Source: Pisolithus tinctorius (taxonomy: Eukaryota > Basidiomycota > Agaricomycetes > Boletales > Pisolithaceae). From it: a stretch of DNA of 64,000 nt. The notes below the pieces were generated by a model, which was not told the origin of the DNA, did not search any database, and saw only the letters and a program-made list of their open reading frames with translations. The position numbers and the translations under genes were made by a program. Where the stretch lies: positions 1,674,001 through 1,738,000 of the forward strand of contig JANFAH010000006.1 in NCBI GenBank assembly GCA_024663395.1, in the 5' to 3' direction. Each line of letters begins with the position of its first letter. Position 1 is the stretch's first letter. Shown here one piece after another: positions 22,276 to 32,484 of this stretch.

Positions 22276-25200
22276 TTATGGCGGAGGTTGGTACGGGCCA
22301 GGTTTGTGTGGATAGCGTTCATGGAAAGCGGACACTATGTCGGAAGCGTGATCCAGCTCAGTTGCAAGCAACCAAGAGGTTTCTTCGTCGGTGTTCTCGT
22401 AGCCAGCCCAGTGGACTAGGTACAAGAGTTGACAATGGCGGCAACGGCGGTCCACCTTAGAGTCGAGTATCTCTGATACCTCGTACTCAAGGTCACCATC
22501 AACATCCACTGGCGGAGGCGGAGGTTGTTGTCGGTTTGGGAAAGGGTTAGCCGCTGCGGCTTCCAGTTGTGAGACATGGAAGACCGGATGTACCAAGCGC
22601 ATAGAGTCAGGGAGCTTAAGGGTGACAGAATGCGTACCTGGCCTGGCCAAGATGGTGAACGGACCTAAGTACTTTTCGGAGAGTTTTTCCGAAGGACGAG
22701 TTGAGCGGAAGTACTTGGCTTTGACGTAGGCCTGTTCTCCGACCTTGAACTCAGGTGGAGGTATGCGTTTAGCATCTGCTGGACCCTGGTAGCGCTGTTG
22801 AGCGGCGGACATTTCGGAGCGGAGGAAGTCATGAAGGGCGGAGAGCTCAACGACATAGTCATGAGCCCTTGGGGAAGTGAAGTCTTGGTCAGGGACCACA
22901 GACAGGTTTGGATGGTATCCCTTGTTAGCGAAGAAGGGAGAAACTCCAGTCGTCGCACTTGGTGCGTTGTTGAAGGCGAACTCTGCTAGAGGTAACAGCT
23001 CAGCCCAATTGTCTTGTTGGTAGTTACAGTAGACACAAAGGTACTGCTCGAGAGTCTGGTTTGTTCGCTCGGTCTGGCCATCGCCTTCTGGGTGGTAACC
23101 CGAAGTGAAGTGAAGACGCATATTAAGGGCCTTTCCTAGAGAGCGGAAGAAGTGCGAGACAAACTCAGGACCTCTGTCGGAGGTGACATTAGCTGGTACT
23201 CCGTGCTTGGAGAAGACATGGGTTAGGAAAAGCTTAGCGAGTTCGGCGGAGGTGACGGAGTCGTGGGTGGGGATGAACACCGCTTGCTTTGAGAGGCGGT
23301 CCACTACCACGAGTATGGCGGAGTAGCCATCGGAGTTGGGGAGGTGTTCGATGAAGTCCATGGAGATGGAGTTCCAAGGTCTCTCTGGGACGGGGAGTTG
23401 CTTCAGTAGACCATAAGGGCGGTGACGCGGAGTTTTGCTCCGTCCACAGGCGGTGCAAGACCTGACGTATTCTTTCACGTCGGAGCGGAGGTTGGGCCAC
23501 ACGTAGTCCCTGCGGACGAGTTCTAGGGTGCGGTTTTGCCCGAAATGGCCTGCCAGAGGATGATCATGCTTGAACCGAAGCACTCGAAGGCGGAGGTCAT
23601 CAATGTCAGGGACAAAGATACGACCGTCAAGGCGGAGTAGACCGTCGGAGTCCAGGGACCACCGAGGCTTAGTCGGAGTTGGAAGATGGCTGGCGGAGAC
23701 AGGATCAGATGGTAGGGCGGAGATGATGTCGGAGTGCAAGCACTCAACATTGAAGACCATGGCGGCGCGGAGCACAGGTGCCATGAGGGTGGTGGTTCAG
23801 AGGGATGACGCGAGTTGCTCCTGTGTAAACATAGGGCGGAGATTGTGAGGATTTACCTGCGCGTAGTCCCTATCCCCCCCTTTTGGGTAGACGTCCCAAC
23901 GTCGCGTAAGTGCGTCGGGTTTGGCTCCTAAGCGGCCAGGTCGGAAGCGGATGGAAAGATTAAACTGGGAAAGGTACTCCGACCAGCGGGCCTGTCGACG
24001 GGTGAGAACCTTAGAGGTGGAAAAGTACTCAAGGTTTTTGTGATCCGTCACCACGTCGACAGGTAAGGCGGAGCCTTCTAAGTAATGCCGCCAATGGCGG
24101 AAGGCCTCGAAGATGGCCAACAGCTCCTTGTCGTGGGTATCATAATTGAGTTCTGGCGCGGTCATGGTGCGGGAGTAGAAAGCGACCGGGCGGAGTTCAC
24201 CGTCGGAGCAGGTGATCGACAAAATGCCAGCAATGGCATAGTCGGAGGCGTCGGTTTCCACTGTAAGCAGAGCGTCAGGGACCCAGTGAGTGAGAATAGG
24301 GGCGGAGCTGAAGGCATCCTTCAGGCGGAGGAAGGCGGAGCGGCACTCCTCGGAAAAGTTCCAAGGAGCACCCTTTCGCGTGAGGCGAGTGAGCGGAACA
24401 ACGATGTCGGAGTAGTTATTAATGAATCGTCTATAGAAATTTGCAAAACCAAGGAAAGACTGGATGTCTCGCACCTTCCGCGGCTCAGGCCAGTCGTGGA
24501 CTGCCTGAACCTTCTCAGCAGACATGGTGAGACCGGAGGGAGAAAGAACATAACCGAGGTACTCGACGGAGTCGGAGTGGAACTCGCACTTCTCTGGCTT
24601 GGCATAAAGACCATGCTTTCGAAGGCGGTGGAGTACCTCTTTTACGTGTTCGCGATGCGACTCCATGTCCTGCGAATAGATTAAGATGTCATCGAGGTAT
24701 ACCACGACGCAGACATTGAGCATGTCTGCAAAGATGCTATTAACAAACCACTGGAAGGCCGCAGGCGCATTAGTCAGACCGAACGGCATTACCCGCCACT
24801 CGTAGGAACCATATCGAGTGCGGAAAGCTGTTTTCCATTCATCTCCGTCTGCTATGCGGACCAGATGATAGGCATGGCGGAGGTCGATCTTGGTATAGAC
24901 TTTAGCGCGGCTTGGGGAGTCGAGTAGGTCGGAGATGAGCAGCAGCGGATAGCGATCTTTTTTCGTGATTTTGTTGAGTCCTCGATAGTCTACACAGAGG
25001 CGGAGTGAACCGTCCTTCTTTTTCACAAAGAGGACAGGGGCACCGTGAGCGGAGGTGGACTGCTTGATGAAACCGTAGCCAAGATGCTCGTCAATGAAGG
25101 TGCGGAGAGCTTCAAGCTCTGGCGGAGAAAGAGAGTAGATTGTACCAATGGGCGGAGAAGCTCCTTCCTCGAGGTCGATCTTGAGATCGAACGAGCGGTG

Positions 25201-26001
25201 TGGCGGAAGTTCAGTGGCCTTGTCTTTACTAAAGACGTCGGCAAACTCGTGATACTCAGAAGGAACCGAGGAGAGGTCAGGAGGCGGAGATGAAGCGGAG
25301 GACGCACGAAGCTTCACATCATCAGCGGAGAGCTGTAAGCGGAACTGTCTAGAGCCAGGGAGAGCACAGGCTCTGACATACGCAGCAGCATTGATGAGTG
25401 AGACGAGCGGAGCGGAGTGCGGCGAGTCGGTCGGAGATGCAGTCGGAACTGCAAACGGAGCGGAGGGTGTCGGATCCGGAGCGGAGGTCGCAGCGGAAGG
25501 TGACGAAGGCGCCTGGGGCGTCGGCATTCCCTGTAGCGGTGGTTTGAACGATATACTGCCCAGTACCCAGTCAATCGACGGATTGAAGCGGGTGAGCCAG
25601 TTGTGTCCTAATACCAGCGAACAAGAAGAATCCAACGGAGTAACATAAAACGAAGCGGAATTGACATCGCCGGAAGGGAAGCGGAGGGAAAGATCTACCT
25701 CTTGGGAAATGACAGCATTTGTACTACCATCAAACAAGCGGAGCGGAATTGGCGGAGAAACGGAGGAGACAGGAATGTCATATTTTTTGATTATAGACGG
25801 ATCTACGAAGCAATGAGAAGAACCAGAATCGATCAACGCAGAAACAGTATCAACAGAATAATCCAGAAGAGTTACAGACGGAAGTAAAGAATTGGGACTA
25901 GAAAGAGCGGACGCGTTGAGTCGGATGTCCGGTTGCGCACAGTTGGGTTCAACGCTTCCTCCAGGCTGTGCGAGCTCCCTGGAGGAGCGGACTAATTTTT
26001 T
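22276..26001 (-). pseudogene. pol: Gypsy B Pol: protease, RT, RNase H, integrase, chromodomain (one in-frame TGA)
   Basis: Frame is open from the gag/pol slip site (26001) to 22276 except for one TGA at 23799-23797. The residue at that place in relatives would be Arg, so CGA to TGA is likely. Domains in order: aspartic protease (ALIDSGSSHCFVDPS), RT (LCVDYRGLNKITKKDRYPLL, then VVYLDDILIYS), RNase H (VETDASDYAIAGIL, then THDKELLAI), HHCC integrase (H...H, CTACGRSK), core with SMDFIEHLP, TSDRGPEFVSHFF and a later Glu, and a C-terminal chromodomain (YEVSEILDSKVDRR, YLVHWAGYENTDEETSW). The chromodomain makes it a chromovirus-type gypsy; such domains can steer integration to heterochromatin. The sense strand is unusually rich in CTCCG words. 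Confidence 0.95.
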
Positions 26002-27278
26002 GACTCTGCCTTCTCCGCAGGCGGAGTAGGCGGAGTTTCAGCCATAGCTGCACGGGCTTTGGCTGCGCGAGAGGTGGACTTGGGACAGTCATTGGCGGAA
26101 TGGCCAGCCTCACCACAGAAGAGGCAGAGGTTATTCTTCATCCTGCGCTGGCGTTCAGCGGAGGTGAGTTTGCCATCCTTGCCCAGAAGATGGGCAATAT
26201 TGGACTTGGACACGTCAGACTTGGGCGGATCTTTCTGTTTGCCCTTGCCCTTGGCGTCGGACTTTGGAGCGGAGGACGAGGAGGACGACGATTTAGTTTT
26301 GTTGTCGGAGTTGGAAGACTGCGACTTGTCGGAGGCGGACTTGGTGGTACGTGAGATCTCTGCTTTACGCTCCCAGTAGCGCGCATCGATGGTCTGAGCG
26401 AGTTCGCGGAGTTGTGTGAGGGTGGAAGGTTTTCCGACGCGAGCAATCTCGTCCTTGATGCGGTCTGGAAGTCCGCTATAGAAGCGGTGGCGGAGCACAC
26501 CGACACCATAGTCCTTGACCTGTGAAGCCCAGCGATTGAACTCCACGACGTATTTGGTAATTCGAGACCCATCCTTCATGGTGAGGTTCTCGAGTTGTTG
26601 GACGGCATCCGCTATGGCATCATGCGGACCGAAGTTAGTTGTGAGCTCTTGTAAGAACTCATGGTAGTCGTCCATCCAGAGTGGGCGGTCATAGTTGTCG
26701 GGGTTTAGCAAATCTGGCTCGAACCAAGCCAGGGCCATACCCTTAAGATAAGATTGAGCGAAGGTAACCTTTGCTCTGTCGGAGCGGAATGCGCGAGGGC
26801 GGTCTTGGAAGTTCAGCTCGCATTGAACGAGGAACTCGCGGAGCTTCTTGGGGTCGGAGCCGTCGAAGGTGTCAGGCTCGCGGACTTTGGTTTTCGGAGC
26901 GGAGTCCCCAGTGCGCGAGCTAGACCGCGCAAGTGCATGGACAGCTCTAGCAAGAGCTACGAGGGGATCCTCTGGCGGCTCAGCCGGGTCTTCGGGAATA
27001 TCCCCGTCACCGCTGCCCCTGCCGTCGGGATCACCGTCAGGATAGTCAGGGTCGGGATCAGGTCCATCATCTCGGTTACGAGGAGACGGAGTATGGAAAG
27101 CTGATGGGTGGGGGTCGGAGCGACCAGCTTGCGAAGCGCTTTCGCCTTCAGCGCGAGAGCGGTGTCGAGCGGAGAATGATTGGAACTGTTCGACGACGGA
27201 AGGGAGTCGACGCGGATTAGCTAGCGCAACAGCGAGGTTCTCAGCGACCTCTCTCTGGGATTGAGCTCGAGTTCTCAT
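25992..27278 (-). CDS. gag: Gypsy B Gag
   Basis: 428-residue Gag-like protein starting MRTRAQSQREVAENLAVALA, with a Pro/Asp-rich segment (DDGPDPDPDYPDGDPDG), then the conserved retrotransposon gag fold (FDGSDPKKLREFL, FAQSYLKGMALAWFEPDLL, GLPDRIKDEIA). A Ser/Lys-rich linker leads to one CCHC zinc knuckle (CLFCGEAGHSANDC). It forms the particle and packages the RNA. The TAG stop (25994-25992) directly follows a shift-prone heptamer. Confidence 0.94.
   Translation of the reverse strand: MRTRAQSQREVAENLAVALANPRRLPSVVEQFQSFSARHRSRAEGESASQAGRSDPHPSAFHTPSPRNRDDGPDPDPDYPDGDPDGRGSGDGDIPEDPAEPPEDPLVALARAVHALARSSSRTGDSAPKTKVREPDTFDGSDPKKLREFLVQCELNFQDRPRAFRSDRAKVTFAQSYLKGMALAWFEPDLLNPDNYDRPLWMDDYHEFLQELTTNFGPHDAIADAVQQLENLTMKDGSRITKYVVEFNRWASQVKDYGVGVLRHRFYSGLPDRIKDEIARVGKPSTLTQLRELAQTIDARYWERKAEISRTTKSASDKSQSSNSDNKTKSSSSSSSAPKSDAKGKGKQKDPPKSDVSKSNIAHLLGKDGKLTSAERQRRMKNNLCLFCGEAGHSANDCPKSTSRAAKARAAMAETPPTPPAEKAESKN
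25995..26001 (-). promoter_or_regulatory. Candidate -1 ribosomal frameshift site between gag and pol
   Basis: Minus-strand A AAA AAT, in gag frame TCA AAA AAT TAG, so the heptamer sits exactly on the A-AAA-AAU slip pattern just before the gag stop. Pol lies in the -1 frame, and that frame is open from here into the protease. I did not identify the downstream stimulatory structure. Confidence 0.7.
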
Positions 27279-27339
27279 AACGGTGTAAGTTTTTTGGAAG
27301 ACAGAAAAGGAGATCGTACAAGTGCGAGTACGAATATAC

Positions 27340-28053
27340 TGTCAAGTCCGGGCCTACTCCGACCAACTCCGACGCTTAATAAGGTCTAGAGGAGGGTCCG
27401 GAAGCAAGTCCAACACAGAAGAACAGAACTCCGACTAGCGGAGTGTCGGCAGGAACGAAGTCCGCTGAGACAAAGGCGGAGCGGAGTGAGGGCGTCGGGT
27501 TTAGCTCGTGCGCTACCCCCTTGCACGATCTCAGCCCTCGTATTTCAGAGGGAGAGTACAGACGGAGAGTCGGAGATAACTCCGACAGACAGAAGACGGA
27601 ATCAGAGGGAGTAGGAACTAAGTTGATATTCGTACTGAGGAACAGCGGAGTACAGTACATGTCTTTATACTGCTACGGAGGTACAGTAACCGGAATCGGA
27701 ACTGACATACGGAGACTCATAAGTTTTCAAGTAAAATTTCCTGGACGATGAATGAAGGGTAGACGGAGGACATACAAACAGGTAACACAGAACATCCAGA
27801 AAAGGAAGCAGTCCAGGCGCTGGACCATGCGGTGAGCGCGCTGCGGAGTACCTGATTGCGAAGGTAGTCACATGACACCTCAGAGAACGGACCGCTCGGT
27901 CCGGTAGGAGGGCAACACAAGTCCGACAGCAGTCGGAGCGGAGATGGTTCGTAACCAACAGAAGTTGGGCGGAGTTGGTGTGGAGTGAGTGAATGACCGG
28001 CGGAGTGGAGCGCGGAGTGAGTAAGGGCTTAGTGTGAACGCACGGTTATGACA
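27340..28053 (-). repeat. Gypsy B 5' LTR (right)
   Basis: 714-bp partner of 19938-20651, followed by the target duplication TCATG at 28054-28058. Drives gag-pol on the minus strand. Confidence 0.95.
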
Positions 28054-30359
28054 TCATGAGTGATTGGGACCAGTAGAGAACATTGGCTTCCCAAAAAAGC
28101 TTCTCAAGTTCCTGCTGAAGGACGTAGCGGCCAATTTGGATTGTGGACTTGTCCTTCAGGTTGCCGTCACCAGTACTGTGGTAAGGTCGCTTCATGACGA
28201 CATCGTGACGAGGGAGTGATCCAAGGCCAGTGGGTGCTGGTGGGGTAAGAATGAGCTGCGCTGCATAAGCCATCTTAAACGCACCAACTCCCAGGAGAGA
28301 TTCCGTCGAAGTATTGAATATCAGTTGGCCAGGATGCGATGTGCATGGGTTGATTTGGAATGAATGCTTGTTGGAATTCTCTAAGATATCCTCCAAAGGC
28401 AGTGTAGGTATTGGATAAAAAACAACGGATTCGAGTTTCATTTTCAGGACTGTGACCAATCGTTAATTACATGCAGAAGTGGCAGGCCACAAAGACAGCA
28501 CATACCTTTCTTGACATCCACGTCTGCAGCGCCACCACATGCAAGCACTTCAATCACTTTGTTGCGATCGGGGGAGGGTACCGGGGGGTGTACAACCTTC
28601 TTCCTAGGAGGGGATATGGTAATAACACTTGACACACTAATGGACGCTCGGTAGTTGTGCTTGCTTGGGGTGCATTGGTTGGTCGTTGTCGGGGAAGGTG
28701 ATGGCTGATGACGAATGAGACAAAGTACTTCAAAAAATGGTGATCACATACATTATCGCATTTTTCACTGTCGACAAACAACTGGTTACCACTAGACGCC
28801 TGTGACTGAGACTGTGCAGGAAAGATTAGTCGGCCACTAGGTATCATCAAGGTAAAGATGACAGCGACTTACTTTGGCCTCAGCAATGCGGACATCATGA
28901 GATATGGGCCGTTCCGCTACACTGCTGAATGAATCGACAAGGCGAGCCCGAGTGCTGGGCAAATTGACGACTGGTTGATGAGGCTTGGTGGCATAGTCCA
29001 TTGACACAGTCTCAATGAAGTTTTCGTAATCCTTCCATTGCACGGCAGGAACGACAACATAAAGAGAAAACTGCTTTGACTTGAAGACCAATGACTTCGC
29101 ATTTTTACGAGTGCCTGGCTGAACGCATTCTCCATAGAAATATGGACGGTTGCGATCTGGATGGTCCAGCAAGTTCACCCATGACGTGTCGCGGACAATG
29201 AATTCATCGTATTTCCATCGGAACCCCGGACAGAATGCATGAATCTTGGGAACAATCGTGGTAAGTGCGATGGACACCAGCTCAGGAGCAGTGATGTGGG
29301 CATCGATATCCTTTTTTCCCTCACAAATACTCTGATGAATGTCAATGCATTAGTTCTTGCATTGTACAAAGAAGCGATAACTTACACTGAAGGGGGTGCC
29401 ACGGAGGCGGCTTCTCCTAGAACCACCCTCATATAAGGCTGAGATATCTAGCGTAATTGTCTCTGCAGGTGGGGTACAGTATGCAAGGCGTGCCCATCAT
29501 TCACGCTCGGATCCATAGAGTGCATGGTTGGGAGTATAGCCACATGGTACCGCTGCTACATTCCGAGGAGGTTCGGAGTGCACAGGGGGCCTGGAGTCCT
29601 GAAAATTCCTCCAGGATGATGGAACGTGAACATCAGGTCCTGTTTGCTTCTGGGCTGCATTTCTCGCTGGAGGGAGAGCAATCACTTGCGGTGGGTTAAT
29701 GGTAGCTTTGATCCATTAGTTCGTGATGACCCTTAGTGGATCAGAAATTACACTCACTGCCACGTTGTGCAGTGTTCACAGCCTGCTGTATTACTTTTGG
29801 ATCAGGGAGATGGGCAGTAACGACAGGTCGGGGGTTAGAAGCCACATGGCCTTGAATGCCATCCGGTGCCATAGGCGTATCTGGAAGTTCTTATCAGCAT
29901 CAGGAAGTATAAATCAGGTATGGCCATACCTATGGCTTGCACGGACGCTCGCACAGTCATGGTTGGCTTCTTGCTGTACCAATCATAGCACGACTTACAT
30001 ACATAACGGCCAGACTTGGATGGGTTGGCAGTAGAAATGTAGAAGTAAGGAGCCCCTTTGGGAATGAATGCGCTGCATGCTGATCGTTGACAGATCATAT
30101 CGTTTTCAGCGACATCATCTGTAAACTGAGACACAAGCTCGATATTTAGTCTTGTCATAGTATCGAGAATCAAGTAGCGTTTGAGGATGGCGGGGAATTG
30201 GTGTAGTACATTGATCCAAGGTCTGCTTAAATAGTGGCCAGATTGTGGAAAGTGAAGCGGTGAGTCTACAGCTGGCAGGTCGCACCAAAAAACGCCCCAT
30301 CTCAGATCCCAGTCTATCTGTGGTGGATAGGTGCAAGTCCGCAGGCAAAACTGAATCAT

Positions 30360-30910
30360 TGGTAGTCGGAAATCGTGTTTAGATGACGTGACTGAAACGA
30401 GGTATCAGAGAATAACCATGGGTTGTCAGGATGGTACACTACCGAGTGTCTGATGAAGGCCCGGATCACCCAAGAAAGAAAACTCGAGGTCAGTGCTGCA
30501 AAAACGAATCAACGGCAGCCAGAAATCGTGTTCAAAAGACATGAATGAGGCGATGTATCAGGGGCAGTCAAAGGGGTGGACAAGATGTTAAGTTCCGAGT
30601 ATCTGAAGAAGGCATTGATGAGGATACTTCAGGAAAGCGAATGAACATCAGTATCACCTTCAGTTACTCATCGCAAGGAGGAGCGGAAAGGTTCGGAAAA
30701 TGTCGTATCAAATTCTAGTTATGGGAAACCACAGCCGAGGCATGAGGCTTCAATTCAATTAGCGACCTCAAGGCTTCGAAGCTTAGGTGCAGAGGCAGAC
30801 CTTGGGCATTTAACAACATACAAGAGTACGCTAGGTCATTGTGCACCTCCCTGTGTATTTTGCCCTTCAGCCTGAAGGCCTCAAGTCGAGTTGATGCCTA
30901 ATCAACATAC
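30360..30910. other. Shared 5' region between the alpha-kinase and integrase genes of element T
   Basis: About 550 bp between the first recognisable kinase exon (minus strand) and the foldback insertion in the 5' part of the integrase gene (plus strand). It probably contains a two-way promoter and the first integrase exon(s). In the last 30 bases a frame reading PNQH joins the integrase frame KPLRMSVHNV across the insertion. No other motif seen. Confidence 0.4.
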
Positions 30911-32482
30911 AGTGAGGGACAAAAGTGTTGCAATGTTTGTGAGGTGTGAATTGTTGCTGATGTAGCTTGGGCTATTCTGCACAGATAATCATGATACCTA
31001 TACCATCGGAAAGGGGTGACTCTATGCTTTCCAGAGAACTAAGGTTCAGTCAAAACAAAGCAATACATGCTGAGATACACCCTATTCTTTCCAAAAAGTG
31101 CATTGCAACGCTTTTGTCCCTGACTGGTGAAATCATGAAATGTGACCTTTTGATGGGATTGAGGGCATGGAGGATGGGAAAAAATGCTTACATAATAAAC
31201 CACATGATCATCCAGATGATTTGTCAGCATGTAAACAATGACAAACATTGGACTTGTACCATTAATCCTCCCTCTTTTACCACAACTCATGAAATCATCT
31301 CTCTAGCTCACATGGTCATTTTCTCAAGGAATTCTTATCAAATACTGGTGGCCACCACAGTGCCATCAGTATAACATGCTCTCAGGACCATCAGTCCCTT
31401 AAAAAACCTGCTGTCAGTCATTTCCTGGACCATTTCTCCCCCCATGCCTGATGTGTTCTGGGACTAATCAGTACTTGGAAGGCTGAAAATGTTATGGAGG
31501 TCAATCTGGCACTTCAGAACATGATGTACAAACCAGTCCCCTCTCAACCAATGCATTTCTGGCACAGGAACACTGATATGGAAGTTGGGGTGGGACAAAA
31601 CCTCCTTGTGCTCTGAGCACCATAAGAGGGTTCACTAGATCTTGCTCTGATCTGAACTGTAGATGACTGGGGAAGGATTATTTGGTCATATGTGACCAAA
31701 GGCAATATTCAGGGCCAGATGGAAGCACAGGATTCTGCTCCATGGCAGTTCAGTGGCATATTCTTCTGATGACAGCCAGGGGTAAAGAGGATTTTGTCTT
31801 GCCCTAACTTCCATACCACTGTCCCTGTGCCAGAAATGCATTGGTTGAGAGGGGACTGGTTTGTACATCATGTTCTGAAGTGCCAGATTGACCTCCATAA
31901 CATTTTCAGCCTTCCAAGTACTGATTAGTCCCAGAACACATCAGGCATGGGGGGAGAAATGGTCCAGGAAATGACTGACAGCAGGTTTTTTAAGGGACTG
32001 ATGGTCCTGAGAGCATGTTATACTGATGGCACTGTGGTGGCCACCAGTATTTGATAAGAATTCCTTGAGAAAATGACCATGTGAGCTAGAGAGATGATTT
32101 CATGAGTTGTGGTAAAAGAGGGAGGATTAATGGTACAAGTCCAATGTTTGTCATTGTTTACATGCTGACAAATCATCTGGATGATCATGTGGTTTATTAT
32201 GTAAGCATTTTTTCCCATCCTCCATGCCCTCAATCCCATCAAAAGGTCACATTTCATGATTTCACCAGTCAGGGACAAAAGCGTTGCAATGCACTTTTTG
32301 GAAAGAATAGGGTGTATCTCAGCATGTATTGCTTTGTTTTGACTGAACCTTAGTGCTCTGGAAAGCTTAGAGTCACCCCCTTCCGATGGTATAGGTATCA
32401 TGATTATCTGTGCAGAATAGCCCAAGCTACATCAGCAACAATTCACACCTCACAAACATTGCAACGCTTTTGTCCCTCACTG
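30911..32482. mobile_element. Foldback element 1 (mariner-like TIRs)
   Basis: Nearly perfect palindrome of 1,572 bp with arms of about 780 bp around 31,697. Outer ends are CAGTGAGGGACAAAAG, a Tc1/mariner-type terminus, with TA on both sides (30909-30910, 32483-32484). Each arm contains at its outer end a 216-bp unit with the same terminus inverted at its inner edge (31101-31126 and its mirror near 32266), so the element looks like two small MITEs in opposite orientation joined by a spacer. No transposase; the mirrored open frames are not genes. It interrupts the integrase gene of element T. Confidence 0.88.
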
Positions 32483-32484
32483 TA

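Larger units (their letters stand above)
19938..28053 (-). mobile_element. Gypsy B: nearly intact chromodomain Ty3/gypsy element with antisense gene
   Basis: Complete LTR retrotransposon of 8,116 bp: LTRs 19938-20651 and 27340-28053 (714 bp each) and target duplication TCATG at 19933-19937 and 28054-28058. It is transcribed on the minus strand, with the 5' LTR on the right. Order: leader, gag (27278-25992), -1 frame pol with protease, RT, RNase H, HHCC integrase and chromodomain (to 22276), an A29 tract, a gene on the opposite strand (20847-22061), polypurine tract (AAGGGGGGGG, 20664-20655) and 3' LTR. I found nine differences between the LTRs, all transitions, so insertion is recent relative to its surroundings. 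It is CpG-rich while the surrounding elements are CpG-depleted. One TGA in pol and one in the antisense gene make this copy probably non-autonomous. Confidence 0.96.
19232..30359 (-). pseudogene. Alpha-type protein kinase, split by Gypsy B
   Basis: Atypical (alpha-kinase, MHCK/eEF2K-type) Ser/Thr kinase of the kind expanded in Agaricomycetes. The N-terminal part (about 30359-28860) has a Cys-rich segment (CQRSACSAFIPKGAPYFYI, then YVCKSCYDWY) and a conserved unknown region. The kinase domain starts near 28440: the Gly-loop GVGAFKMA, then VVMKRPY with the probable catalytic lysine, up to LYWSQSLM at 28059. The rest continues beyond Gypsy B from 19932: TYKFIDHAI, then GYDIVEFLCFTQHVQYI, GLVYIADYQG, and the metal-binding end GEGNLEIG, EHMCNSFC near 19350-19400. 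Leaving out Gypsy B and one copy of TCATG, the two halves join in frame. Apart from the insertion I saw few obvious lesions, so the gene may have been active until Gypsy B arrived. Substrate unknown. Confidence 0.82.

Noticed and set aside
25045..25293. Frames antisense to Gypsy B pol and gag (several over 80 codons)
   Set aside because: They result from the CGGAG-rich complement and have no splice or domain support, unlike the antisense gene at 20847-22061.
30967..31374. 135-codon open frame, mirrored at 32018-32425 and repeated in the second foldback element
   Set aside because: It is the arm of a palindromic foldback element; both strands of both arms stay open by chance, there is no domain, and the frame is broken in the other copy.
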